64,000 nt of DNA from positions 1 through 64,000 of the forward strand of contig NZ_PHFJ01000001.1 of the NCBI RefSeq assembly GCF_003144535.1, given 5' to 3'. This DNA is from Proteus penneri. GTDB lineage: Bacteria > Pseudomonadota > Gammaproteobacteria > Enterobacterales > Enterobacteriaceae. Both the position numbers and the translations under genes were made by a program. Within the stretch, counting starts at the first letter, position 1. Every line of letters begins with the position of its first letter. Shown here one piece after another: positions 10,410 through 18,012 of this stretch. Below the pieces are notes generated by a model. It worked only from the letters and a program-made list of their open reading frames with translations, was not told the DNA's origin and ran no database searches.

Positions 10410-10607
10410 TCAATTTCTCACTTCTTTTTTATCTGCATTAACTCCACCATTCTCCAACCATTTGTTGATTGCTGATAATCTATATCTGGCCGGATAGTTT
10501 AATACTGGATCGGGGAAGCCGCATTTGCGTCTTAATCTCCAAATTGCAGTTCTCTTTTTACCTAACATTTTGAATACGTCTTTTTCATCAATTAAATCAG
10601 CTTCCAT
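10410..10607 (-). CDS. AlpA-like small DNA-binding protein, probable excisionase
   Basis: A 65-residue winged-helix protein of the AlpA/MerR-like type: DEKDVFKMLGKKRTAIWRLR carries the recognition region and YPARYRLSAINKWLE the usual second half. It is the gene closest to attL, and excision would bring it directly upstream of int. That position and family fit an excisionase or int regulator, though direct evidence is lacking. It ends the leftward early operon. Confidence 0.75.
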   Translation of the reverse strand: MEADLIDEKDVFKMLGKKRTAIWRLRRKCGFPDPVLNYPARYRLSAINKWLENGGVNADKKEVRN

Positions 10608-10789
10608 CTTTCTCTTCCTTTTGTAATTTCCGTAGGTAATACGATAGAACCATCTTGTCCTGATAGTTCATGTGATTTAGAGGCTTAAACTTTGATGTGT
10701 ATTTATCGAGGATCTGAGTTGTTAGTTTGTCGTTGGGTATTCCGTGGCTTCTTAGCTCGATTAAGCATTACTTTGCTATTTTCCTTCAT
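10597..10789 (-). pseudogene. Possible small gene with an early frameshift
   Basis: From ATG 10789 the frame gives only 28 codons. A neighbouring frame stays open to a stop at 10597-10599 and reads as ordinary protein (ELRSHGIPNDKLTTQ, then DKMVLSYYLRKLQKEEKDGS) but has no start codon until ATG 10671. One base change near 10765 would join both into about 60 codons ending over the excisionase start. It may be a small decayed gene, or only the 24-codon tail may be translated. Confidence 0.3.
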
Positions 10790-10807
10790 GCGTTTTCTAA
10801 TGCAATA

Positions 10808-11002
10808 CTATCCATTCTTCCGTTTATACTGTTCATGGTCATCACCACAATCTTTACTGCAATATGCGCTATTAGGTGCAACAGGTTCTTCGTGACACCA
10901 AATACACATTCCGTTATGAGATTTAATTGCTGGTTTACGATTTGATAATGATGCTTGAATATGTAATTCGTTTATTTCATTTGCTGAGTCAATAATATCC
11001 AT
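10808..11002 (-). CDS. Small zinc-finger protein (DksA/TraR-like C4 type)
   Basis: A 64-residue protein with a single four-cysteine zinc site in its second half: CIWC then CSKDC (C-x2-C-x12-C-x3-C). Many lambdoid phages carry such short TraR/DksA-like zinc fingers in the early left operon. Those related to TraR bind the RNA polymerase secondary channel, but this one is shorter and lacks an obvious coiled coil, so that role is uncertain. Confidence 0.6.
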   Translation of the reverse strand: MDIIDSANEINELHIQASLSNRKPAIKSHNGMCIWCHEEPVAPNSAYCSKDCGDDHEQYKRKNG

Positions 11003-11082
11003 AATTACGCTTGTCCTGTTTCAATTAAATAAGTACACATAATGCTATTATCCCTGCAATTTAATTAAATGTCATAATTCAT

Positions 11083-11694
11083 CTATATTAATTTAATGCT
11101 TCCTTCTACTTGGTTGCCATATACATCCCAATCACCATATTTCTCTCGTGCAAATAATTCGAGCCGAGGAACATCTCCATATAGCTCCTCTAAACGATGA
11201 TGGACTTCTTTTGGCTTTTCGCTGTGCTCACCAAGGCATGAGTAAATAATTTGGCGAACACTTGCAGACTTACGAGGTAGTCCATTACCTCTTGTGGCTA
11301 TTAAACACATTTCGATATTTTGACGAGTGTAATTACCGCAATTAATTTTCGTCTCATTGTTTAATATTTCCATGAAATCGAAAAAGTCCTCTGGTGGTTT
11401 TTTATTTATTCTATCTCCTGCATTTTTATTTAATTTAACCCACGCAAACCCGAACATGTTTTTAACTTTAAAATCCCATGCTTCGGCTAATTTAATTGCT
11501 TCGAGTGCAAAGTTGCCTGTGTACCACATAAATAGTACGGCATTTTTAGAGGAGTGTTTTTCTATTGGTAATCGAGAGAGAGAATATAAGTCGGTGGTGT
11601 TGTAATGATTATCTGCTGCGCCATTTGAAACTTTGTTATTGTAAGACCAAGGAGGATCGCACAATATTAAGTCATACTTTTTCATTCTCCGCAT
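11083..11694 (-). CDS. MT-A70 family DNA N6-adenine methyltransferase
   Basis: A protein of about 203 residues with the catalytic DPPW motif near its N-terminus (ILCDPPWSYNN) and the MT-A70 landmarks FMWYTGNFALEAIKLAEAWDF, FAWVKLNK and IATRGNGLPRK. It should methylate adenine N6 from S-adenosylmethionine. No restriction endonuclease is next to it, so it is an orphan phage methylase that may protect phage DNA or tune promoters. Two starts compete: ATG 11694 and ATG 11685. The gene overlaps ninX by 23 bases at most. Confidence 0.82.
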   Translation of the reverse strand: MRRMKKYDLILCDPPWSYNNKVSNGAADNHYNTTDLYSLSRLPIEKHSSKNAVLFMWYTGNFALEAIKLAEAWDFKVKNMFGFAWVKLNKNAGDRINKKPPEDFFDFMEILNNETKINCGNYTRQNIEMCLIATRGNGLPRKSASVRQIIYSCLGEHSEKPKEVHHRLEELYGDVPRLELFAREKYGDWDVYGNQVEGSIKLI

Positions 11695-12079
11695 CCTTGA
11701 TCATTAAGAATACCTCCATAGCTGCGCGCAGTGGGTTCGATTTATATCTCGATGTGATTCCATTTGAAATATCACTTGCACACCACCAAGTTGATCCTCC
11801 GTCATCTGACATATCTGCCATTAACGATATTAAGTTTTCAATAATAATCGGCATTGCGTCAGATGGGTTATTGCAGGGATTAAATATATTGCCATTACTC
11901 GGAATGTAAGATAACACTGCATATTCTCTAGTGTTCCATATAGGCCCTCTTTCATCAGACGGGATCTCTTTATCAAAATCACCTTCTTTTTCGCTAATCC
12001 AAAAGTTGCCTTCTATACCCAAAGCAATAGTAACCTTTTTATTAATCTCGAAGTCAGATAGTTCGGTGTATTTATTCAC
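11672..12079 (-). CDS. NinX-like (DUF2591) phage protein
   Basis: A 135-residue cytoplasmic protein opening with YTELSDFEINKKVTIAL, the typical start of DUF2591/NinX proteins of lambdoid phages, followed by conserved DPxW-type residues (NNPSDAMPIIIENLISL, STWWCASD). The molecular role of the family is unknown. It overlaps the preceding small gene by eight bases and the methyltransferase at its end, so the three are probably translated together. Confidence 0.7.
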   Translation of the reverse strand: MNKYTELSDFEINKKVTIALGIEGNFWISEKEGDFDKEIPSDERGPIWNTREYAVLSYIPSNGNIFNPCNNPSDAMPIIIENLISLMADMSDDGGSTWWCASDISNGITSRYKSNPLRAAMEVFLMIKDAENEKV

Positions 12080-12245
12080 TTTCTAATATCTCCTCTATCA
12101 TGAGCTTAATATTAACTAAGTCCTGCTTTGTTATTGATATATCCCACGATGGAGATTTTAAATTAAATTTATCCTTTATTGTCGGCTCAATTTCAAAACC
12201 TTCTTCTTCGTAGCCTTGTAATCCCAAATAATATTTATCTTTCAT
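12072..12245 (-). CDS. Small phage protein of unknown function
   Basis: A 57-residue acidic protein beginning MKDKYYLGLQGYEEEGF. An upstream in-frame TTG (12272) exists, but ATG 12245 is preceded by GGAGAGG at good spacing, so I start there. It overlaps genes on both sides by a few bases and is part of the leftward early operon. No family recognised. Confidence 0.55.
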   Translation of the reverse strand: MKDKYYLGLQGYEEEGFEIEPTIKDKFNLKSPSWDISITKQDLVNIKLMIEEILESE

Positions 12246-12396
12246 TCCATACCTCTCCACAAACAACTTCAAAACTACTAACTGACATTAAATATTCAGC
12301 ACGTTTATTACATTCCGATTGCGTATATATATCTTCCGTTAAAGGCACAGCAGAACCCTGTATTAGCATGAGTAATACATATCCGATTATTTGCAT
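12235..12396 (-). CDS. Small exported-like protein resembling DUF1482
   Basis: A 53-residue frame with a hydrophobic N-terminus (MQIIGYVLLMLIQGSAV), then a short polar domain with two cysteines (SECNKRAEYL, FEVVCGEV). This layout resembles DUF1482 proteins of lambdoid left operons. Its stop overlaps the start of the next gene by eleven bases, which suggests coupling. It is too short for standard gene lists; function unknown. Confidence 0.5.
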   Translation of the reverse strand: MQIIGYVLLMLIQGSAVPLTEDIYTQSECNKRAEYLMSVSSFEVVCGEVWNER

Positions 12397-12422
12397 TAAT
12401 TGTTACTCTGAATTTTAGGTAC

Positions 12423-12444
12423 AAAAAACCCTGCAATGCAGGGT
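12423..12444 (-). terminator. Terminator after the two-TM protein gene
   Basis: Read on the minus strand, ACCCTGCA pairs with TGCAGGGT and is followed by six Ts. It lies only a few bases beyond the stop codon of the 12449-13141 gene, so that gene may be its own transcription unit. Confidence 0.75.
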
Positions 12445-12448
12445 GATG

Positions 12449-13141
12449 CTATAAACTTTTACAGTAATCTTTGAAATCTTTTACACATAAATCAATTTTA
12501 TCTATAGATTTACTTAATCTTAAAGTACTAAAATAATTAAGTATATTTTCTTTACTATTATCATAATGAATTTTTAAAATTAAATTTTCAATATATGTAT
12601 TTATTTTAATGCTGCGCTTGTATAAAAATTGATACTTCTCTGAGATATTTATATTAACTGATGCGGAGTTTGAATATATATAAGACAAGGATGAGCTATC
12701 AAATTTAAACATTCGAGCATTGCCTAATTCTTTCCCATTTACGTCTTTTAAGATAAATGCATGTATATCATGACCACCAATATATTCTACAAATGAATTG
12801 TTGTTTTCGTCTAATAATTTATGTAGTTTAACCAGTTGACTTACTATTGTTTTTAACTCATCAGAATATTTAGTAAATATATTTAGATAGCTAATGGATA
12901 TTTCTTTTTGTCTTTTTTTTTCTGAGTTTTCTGAGTCCTTTTTTTGCCGCCAATAAACACCAATAGTAGCTAGAATACCAAGTGATGATAAGAAGCTAAA
13001 AAATGATGATATTTTACTATCTAGGCTTATTTGTGAGTAATAAATAAAAGAAAAACCTAGAAGAAAAACAGTGGTAAATAATATAATTATAAATGACCAC
13101 TTTAGCACGAAAGTTAAACAATTCTCATCTTCATCTGACAT
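12449..13141 (-). CDS. Two-transmembrane protein of unknown function
   Basis: A 230-residue protein with two adjacent membrane segments (about residues 11-32 and 42-63) and a long charged cytoplasmic domain rich in Asn, Lys and Ile, with probable helices. Base composition is clearly more AT-rich than its neighbours, and a strong terminator follows at once. The architecture is common among phage-exclusion and abortive-infection membrane proteins, but no motif proves this. I infer an accessory gene expressed in the lysogen. Confidence 0.55.
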   Translation of the reverse strand: MSDEDENCLTFVLKWSFIIILFTTVFLLGFSFIYYSQISLDSKISSFFSFLSSLGILATIGVYWRQKKDSENSEKKRQKEISISYLNIFTKYSDELKTIVSQLVKLHKLLDENNNSFVEYIGGHDIHAFILKDVNGKELGNARMFKFDSSSLSYIYSNSASVNINISEKYQFLYKRSIKINTYIENLILKIHYDNSKENILNYFSTLRLSKSIDKIDLCVKDFKDYCKSL

Positions 13142-13210
13142 AACCCCTCCTTAATTAAAGCAGGAATCATACTCACATCCATGTGACTAATCTACTGTCA
13201 AAGTACCTCC

Positions 13211-13744
13211 TTAATTCACATTTATTTGCTTTAATGCCTCACGAACAGCGTTTAATCGTGATTCCATTCTTATATATTCAGGGTTGGGAATAGAGGGCCA
13301 ATCGTTATACCAAGCATCATCACCAAACAAGCTAAGCAACTTACCGCCTAAAAAACTATTGCAACAATCATCTTTAACATTATCTGATGATTCGATTAAA
13401 CCCCAATATTCCCTTGCTTCGTATTGGTCTATTTCATCATCTTTGCGCAGTTTGATAACTTGCTTTTTAGCGTATTCAGCATTTGCATCGTTATCAGCGT
13501 CTATCTCAGAGATTAAATTAGAATCTAGCTTACCTATCCAATAGTGATTGTTAATACGCTGAATAAACTCAACTAGCGAACTACCCATCGAGCCCCAAAA
13601 GCAAGACCATGAACAACCGCTTTCGCTAATTGTGACACGGCTGTTTTGATTATCGCCGTAGTCTTCAAGATACACATGAATAGGGTCGTGACGCTCTATG
13701 CCTGTTATTACTAACTTAGTAACTTGTGATTGCTCAACTTTCAT
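13211..13744 (-). CDS. Conserved lambdoid early protein, unknown function
   Basis: A 177-residue protein. The stretch HVYLEDYGDNQNSRVTIS followed by SWSCFWGSMG resembles a protein family widespread in early left operons of enterobacterial phages, where it reads VFLEDYxPGxGRITI...WTAYWGxMG. Function is unknown. The C-terminal half is acidic and rich in Asn and Asp. It overlaps the preceding small gene by four bases. Confidence 0.6.
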   Translation of the reverse strand: MKVEQSQVTKLVITGIERHDPIHVYLEDYGDNQNSRVTISESGCSWSCFWGSMGSSLVEFIQRINNHYWIGKLDSNLISEIDADNDANAEYAKKQVIKLRKDDEIDQYEAREYWGLIESSDNVKDDCCNSFLGGKLLSLFGDDAWYNDWPSIPNPEYIRMESRLNAVREALKQINVN

Positions 13745-13926
13745 TGCTCCACCTTATTTAATTCTTCAATGCCTGATTCTGTTAATTTCCATCCATCTTT
13801 AGGGTGAAGTTTAATAAGTCCTTTATTCTCCAGTGAGAAAATTAACAGCCCATTACTTAACTGCCTATATCCATTATCTACATTTTTTAATGTGCTAATT
13901 TGACGTTCTGTTAATTTCACATTCAT
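13741..13926 (-). CDS. Small winged-helix-like phage protein
   Basis: A 61-residue protein (LTERQISTLKNVDNG, then LIKLHPKDGWKLTESGIEEL). The pattern of a helix, a turn and a beta wing with TESG is typical of small winged-helix proteins, so DNA binding is possible but unproven. It overlaps the following gene by four bases (ATGA). Confidence 0.5.
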   Translation of the reverse strand: MNVKLTERQISTLKNVDNGYRQLSNGLLIFSLENKGLIKLHPKDGWKLTESGIEELNKVEQ

Positions 13927-13955
13927 TCCTCAACATTGCATCCCTGCGAGTTAAA

Positions 13956-14282
13956 TTAAGCTGTCCGTAGCTTTTCTATTTCTGGATATAATTCACGAGT
14001 TATTTTTAACGCTTGCTCAGTGCTAACTGAACCTTCCATTTGTTTATTAAACCAAGCGTTAATATCTCCAGTGTTGTTTTTCATCTCTTCGTAAAACTCT
14101 GAGTCAATCCACTGGAATATGCTTTGCGCCCACAAGTGAGCCTCTTTGGCATTATTTTCTGAAAGGTAATGCTCAATCACTAAAAGTAATAAATTTAGTC
14201 TGTGTAATTCCCACTCGTACACATGACCTCTAGCGACTTCTTGTTGAAGTGCGTTAATTTCTTCTTTGAGCTTATCTGTCAT
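13956..14282 (-). CDS. Phage protein of unknown function, helical
   Basis: A 108-residue protein predicted to be largely alpha-helical (KLKEEINALQQEVA, LLLLVIEHYLSE, ALKITRELYPEIEKL). ATG 14282 is preceded by AGGAGATA; an in-frame ATG further upstream lies inside the repeated linker and is less likely. The same initiation region occurs in front of the next gene upstream (14319-14501). Confidence 0.55.
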   Translation of the reverse strand: MTDKLKEEINALQQEVARGHVYEWELHRLNLLLLVIEHYLSENNAKEAHLWAQSIFQWIDSEFYEEMKNNTGDINAWFNKQMEGSVSTEQALKITRELYPEIEKLRTA

Positions 14283-14527
14283 ATCTATCTCCTGTTTGCA
14301 TCCCTGCAAGTTAAATTATCATACGAACGTTGGTAGCTTCCTGCCAACCAGTTCCTCTGCATCCTTCATAAAGTCAGTGGCTTGCTCTTCCATTCCAACG
14401 CCGAAATCATATTTATGAACCGCTTTAGCCATTAAGAAAGCGCCAGCAAAAAGCACTTCTTTCAACTTCTTATTTTCTTCTTGTAACTGTTCAATAGTCA
14501 TATCTATCTCCTGTTTGCATCCTTGCA
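14280..14527 (-). repeat. Duplicated translation-initiation and linker sequence
   Basis: The segments 14280-14310 and 14499-14527 are nearly identical. Each holds a start codon, AGGAGATAG and GCATCC(C/T)TGCA. The linker core ATCCCTGCAAGTTAAATTA (plus strand) recurs at about 13940-13959 and, more diverged, at about 11050-11068, each time just before a gene junction of the left operon. Confidence 0.6.
14319..14501 (-). CDS. Small phage protein of unknown function
   Basis: A 60-residue protein starting MTIEQLQEENKKLKE, a short coiled-coil-like helix, followed by LFAGAFLMAKAVHKYDFG. The start at ATG 14501 is chosen from the AGGAGATA site, which is shared almost base for base with the neighbouring gene. 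No family recognised. Confidence 0.5.
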   Translation of the reverse strand: MTIEQLQEENKKLKEVLFAGAFLMAKAVHKYDFGVGMEEQATDFMKDAEELVGRKLPTFV

Positions 14528-14582
14528 CTGAGTTCGTGGGTTATACGGGTAGGGGTATTTCATCCTTGAAATTAAAAATCCA

Positions 14583-15458
14583 TTAAATAACACCCATTAA
14601 TTCATCTTTGCGAATTTGATAAACATCAGTCGCCCTTGAGAGCAGATCAGGCTCATTGGCTAGCCCTTTACCTGCATATCTGTAAAGCTTGTCGAGCTCA
14701 TCAGTTGTTTTTGCACTGCTTGCCGCGTTAGTGAAATCAGATAACAACTCATCGGGCGTGCGTTTATCGGCTGGCTTTTCGGCTTCATCATTATTTTGTG
14801 GCTTGTTGTTAATCAGATTATTAAGGGACTGCTTTGTTGTTTTTGGCGTTATATCTCTTGCCGTTCTAGGCTCTGAATCAAATTCGTCAGGCGTGTAAAC
14901 TCCGAGGATAACTTCGGGGCAATAAAGTCGAGCCCAATACTTAACTGCTAGATAGGCAATCTGTTGCTTTGGCGCTGTTTTCCATAACGGTGAATTTCTG
15001 GTGGTGATATCAATCATATAGAGTGGTTCACCCCACGTGATCTCATCCTCACCATGAAGAATCGCCCCAACCTGAACAAATAAACCGGCTTCGTCAGACT
15101 TATCTTTTGTTCCCGTTATTCGCTCCCAATCACCACCATATCGGTAATGAAAACGACCATTAACAGCTTTTGAACTTGTAACAACAGCGTTGACTAACTG
15201 AGCCTCGTAGCCGAGCACGCCATTAACTAAGTGGGTCTTTTGAGCTACCGCATATGGATTCATTCGCCATTGAGCCGCCTGCAACGCCACAGCTAAACAA
15301 TCTGCAGGCTTGCCTGCTAAATGTCTCGGAACAGTAGCAACACCTTGAGACATAATCTCTGCAAATGCCTGAAGCTTTTGTAATCCTGATGGGCTGAATA
15401 TTGCGGTTGATGTGTCAGCCTCATGTTCTGTGTTGATAGTTGTTATTTCTTGAGACAT
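14583..15458 (-). CDS. recT: RecT-family single-strand annealing recombinase
   Basis: A 291-residue RecT protein: it anneals single-stranded DNA onto complementary strands during phage recombination. Family landmarks are CLAVALQAAQWRMNPYAVAQ, VNGVLGYEAQLVNAVV and KQQIAYLAVKYWARLYCPEV. The C-terminal third is a linker with a poorly conserved tail, normal for the family. It follows the RecE-like nuclease at once; the recE stop lies within the recT ribosome-binding site, so both should be made together. Confidence 0.9.
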   Translation of the reverse strand: MSQEITTINTEHEADTSTAIFSPSGLQKLQAFAEIMSQGVATVPRHLAGKPADCLAVALQAAQWRMNPYAVAQKTHLVNGVLGYEAQLVNAVVTSSKAVNGRFHYRYGGDWERITGTKDKSDEAGLFVQVGAILHGEDEITWGEPLYMIDITTRNSPLWKTAPKQQIAYLAVKYWARLYCPEVILGVYTPDEFDSEPRTARDITPKTTKQSLNNLINNKPQNNDEAEKPADKRTPDELLSDFTNAASSAKTTDELDKLYRYAGKGLANEPDLLSRATDVYQIRKDELMGVI

Positions 15459-15459
15459 A

Positions 15460-16272
15460 TTAATCCCTCCGTTTAGCCCACGCAGGGCGTGATATAGGTT
15501 CTATGCCGCCCCAGTCATCATTGATACGGCACTCATGAAAAGTATGTAAATTTTGTTTGAATAAACTAAACCCAACACCAACGTCCTCTGAATCTAACTC
15601 AAAGACGTGAACTGGGTATCTTCCGCAATCAATTGTTTCGCTTACAGCAAGAAAGAGAAAAATTGGTGATTCCCCAAAATGTTGTAAATAACCTTCCTGA
15701 TACATTGCATGCTGAACGTGATAGCGAAACTCTTCGATGTGACGATCAAATCGACTCATATCGGCTACTTTTTTTACATCGATAATTACTGGCTGATTTG
15801 ATAAAAACTTGTCTGGTCTAATTCTGCATAACTCTTCCGTGTCTGCATCTTCCCAGTAAATTGACGCTTCGCTATAACCGTCAGCCTCAAGAAAATACCT
15901 TGCCGCGTGGTGGGCGAGGACACTATCACGCATTATTTTCAGCTTCCGATGCTGTTCGTAATCCATTACGGTCTTCCCTGAATCATCACATTCTTTTAGA
16001 AAGTCCTTTTCTTCCTGCTTACCATCCTTCGTCCTTCTGTTAAATTCAGGAGCCTCGATGAACCTATTTAAAAATTCATCTGGCTCTAAAAGTAAGCAGT
16101 GAAGGGCGGTACCCATATCTAAAGCCTTCAACTTTTCCGTGTCTAATGGTGCATTTTTCTTCCATTTATAAAATGCAGGGCTTCTTGCTATATCGTCCAA
16201 CTGAGATTTACTGATCCCTAATCCATGGTGATAGTCCTCATTTGAAATGTCGTAATAGATGCCGGGTTTCAT
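15460..16272 (-). CDS. recE: RecE-like 5'-3' exonuclease
   Basis: A 270-residue nuclease matching the C-terminal catalytic region of RecE (exonuclease VIII). PD-(D/E)XK residues appear in RIRPDKFL and VIIDVKK, and the entry motif YHHGLGISKSQLDDIARSP is typical. It lacks the long N-terminal part of E. coli RecE, as do most phage versions. It makes 3' single-strand tails that RecT coats. It overlaps the upstream small gene by four bases. Confidence 0.87.
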   Translation of the reverse strand: MKPGIYYDISNEDYHHGLGISKSQLDDIARSPAFYKWKKNAPLDTEKLKALDMGTALHCLLLEPDEFLNRFIEAPEFNRRTKDGKQEEKDFLKECDDSGKTVMDYEQHRKLKIMRDSVLAHHAARYFLEADGYSEASIYWEDADTEELCRIRPDKFLSNQPVIIDVKKVADMSRFDRHIEEFRYHVQHAMYQEGYLQHFGESPIFLFLAVSETIDCGRYPVHVFELDSEDVGVGFSLFKQNLHTFHECRINDDWGGIEPISRPAWAKRRD

Positions 16273-16523
16273 CCTAAAACCTCTTTATCTATTCCGATCT
16301 GAATAGCTGTTCTAATTCCGTCTAAAACTGCATACAGCGCTTGAGGGCTAATTTCAAATACCGGATTTAACTTCCTTGCTAAATCCATACACAGTAGTTC
16401 TTCTGGTAGGCTATCCATAACCTCATCGACTGATGTTTTCTCTTCCTGAGAATTAACAAACGCTTCTCGTTCCATTTGGCGTTCGTACCAGTCGTTTCTG
16501 AGTCCGTAGGTGTTGGTAATCAC
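16269..16523 (-). CDS. Phage protein of unknown function (left operon)
   Basis: An 84-residue protein between the RecE gene and another unknown gene, overlapping each by four bases. The N-terminus is polar (NDWYERQMEREAFVNSQEEK) and the rest is helical. Position next to recET suggests a recombination accessory or host-nuclease inhibitor, but no family is recognised. Confidence 0.5.
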   Translation of the reverse strand: MITNTYGLRNDWYERQMEREAFVNSQEEKTSVDEVMDSLPEELLCMDLARKLNPVFEISPQALYAVLDGIRTAIQIGIDKEVLG

Positions 16524-16789
16524 GCAACTCTCCTTAGCTTAGAAACACGTAATATCCTGTTAATAAAGGCCTCCTTGCCTATTGCATTGATAGTCCGTTC
16601 AAGCGATTCATCGTCACAATCGAGTACATATTCCATTGCCTTAACTGAGTCAATCTCCGTTAATTTAGCCAACTCAGCGAAACTTCCTGTCTCAATACTA
16701 AGCTTGCTACTTTCGTCAAATTCCATGACTGTTTTTCCATCTATTACTCGAGTTCCGTTCGAGTAGCTGTAAGAAATTTGCATAATCAC
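16520..16789 (-). CDS. Phage protein of unknown function (left operon)
   Basis: An 89-residue acidic protein (ISYSYSNGTRVIDGKTVMEF, then ETGSFAELAKLTEIDSVKAM). A second ATG two codons later (MQISYS) is an equal start candidate. It overlaps the following gene by four bases. No family recognised. Confidence 0.5.
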   Translation of the reverse strand: MIMQISYSYSNGTRVIDGKTVMEFDESSKLSIETGSFAELAKLTEIDSVKAMEYVLDCDDESLERTINAIGKEAFINRILRVSKLRRVA

Positions 16790-16790
16790 C

Positions 16791-16946
16791 TCAACTTACA
16801 AATGTTGGTATTACGCCAACGGTTGTCACAATGACCACAGCTAAACTGAATAACCATGGGCTTGTACGTTTATTTTTACGTGCTTGAGGCGTAGTGATAC
16901 GCACCGCCATGCAATCACGCATAGCGCTGTAATAGTTAGTTTTCAT
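16791..16946 (-). CDS. Small single-pass membrane protein
   Basis: A 51-residue protein: a basic N-terminal half (TTPQARKNKRTSP) and one membrane segment (WLFSLAVVIVTTVGVIPTFV). GAGGTAAC precedes the start. Its place between recET and N is where lambda has kil and cIII, but I see no similarity to either. A short membrane-active peptide is possible. Confidence 0.5.
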   Translation of the reverse strand: MKTNYYSAMRDCMAVRITTPQARKNKRTSPWLFSLAVVIVTTVGVIPTFVS

Positions 16947-17018
16947 TGTTACCTCGCTAGGTGAGCGATAGGGTGGTTATCTGGTGTTGGTGCGGTGGGT
17001 TACTGCTGACCTAGGGCT

Positions 17019-17252
17019 TTAGAGTTTTGCTACAACTTCGTCATAACTAACTTCAAAGTCTTTGCAGGTTTCTTTCAAGTCGTTAAAGTTAATTGCGTGA
17101 TTTAAGGCGCTAACTTCATCCTGAGTTAGTTGTTCATCTCGGTAGTCATTAAATCCAACTGATAACAATTTACCGCCTAATATCTCCGTTCCTGCGTTTA
17201 CAGACGGCTCCCTGCCATCTTCATACTCAACTACGAATGTCATTTTTCCCAT
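17019..17252 (-). CDS. Phage protein of unknown function (left operon)
   Basis: A 77-residue acidic protein (VEYEDGREPSVNAGTEILGG). GGAGGGAG lies eight bases before ATG 17252; the second ATG at MTFVVEYEDG is less well placed. No family recognised. Confidence 0.5.
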   Translation of the reverse strand: MGKMTFVVEYEDGREPSVNAGTEILGGKLLSVGFNDYRDEQLTQDEVSALNHAINFNDLKETCKDFEVSYDEVVAKL

Positions 17253-17269
17253 GTCATACTCCCTCCTAA

Positions 17270-17542
17270 CTATTTAATTAGTCCGTACACATGATTAATG
17301 TCGTTAAGTCCTTCCCTATCTAACTCTAGGTATGGATCCCATCTATCCAAACCTTTATGATGCGTCCTGACCAATTGCCAGCGCCAACCATCAGCATGTC
17401 TAACTCGTCTTACATACCTGATTGTTGTGACCCAATATTCATCATTAGGACCATTTGGAACCAGTGAATCAAACTCGACTCGAACAGCTCTAAATAACTT
17501 CGGCATGGGTAGCTTTCCGTTATGGAAATCATCTATTGCCAT
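17270..17542 (-). CDS. Phage protein of unknown function (left operon)
   Basis: A 90-residue protein rich in Trp, Arg and Tyr (YWVTTIRYVRRVRHADGWRW), likely a small beta-rich domain. It has a strong GGAGGGAG site. No family recognised. Confidence 0.5.
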   Translation of the reverse strand: MAIDDFHNGKLPMPKLFRAVRVEFDSLVPNGPNDEYWVTTIRYVRRVRHADGWRWQLVRTHHKGLDRWDPYLELDREGLNDINHVYGLIK

Positions 17543-17571
17543 ACTCCCTCCGTTATTAACTAAACACGATG

Positions 17572-17844
17572 CTAGTTTCTTTCACATTTCACGCCACAGA
17601 AAGGGCAGAATGAGAACGTAACGGGGAAATCCTGCTTTGTTAGGCGGGCTTTCGGTGTACCGTCCTTTTTGACTTCCTGATAACTGGCGTTGTATTCAAT
17701 GAAATAATTAACTGACATGACGCCGCCAGACATAAACAATCCAGACTGTTTCCAACCAGAAGACCGTAGGCTTGCTCCTTCAGGTAGTTTTGCTTTAATG
17801 CGACTTTCCATGTCATCACCTAATTTAGTAAAGCAATCACACAT
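17572..17844 (-). CDS. Small protein with C-terminal zinc-ribbon half-sites
   Basis: A 90-residue protein that begins MCDCF and ends FCPFCGVKCERN. The CPFCG knuckle together with the N-terminal CxC pair could hold one zinc ion. It sits among the small left-operon genes downstream of N. No established function. Confidence 0.5.
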   Translation of the reverse strand: MCDCFTKLGDDMESRIKAKLPEGASLRSSGWKQSGLFMSGGVMSVNYFIEYNASYQEVKKDGTPKARLTKQDFPVTFSFCPFCGVKCERN

Positions 17845-18012
17845 ATCTCTATCTCCTATCTATTAATCAACTCACCACAGCCCACAGAATGGACTGTAAT
17901 TAGTTAACTGTGCCTGCTTTTAGCCACGTCAGGCGAGGTGGTTCTCGTGTACCCCTACAGCGAGAAATCGGCTATAATCCACTTACCCCTACAGAATAAG
18001 AGATTATCAACC

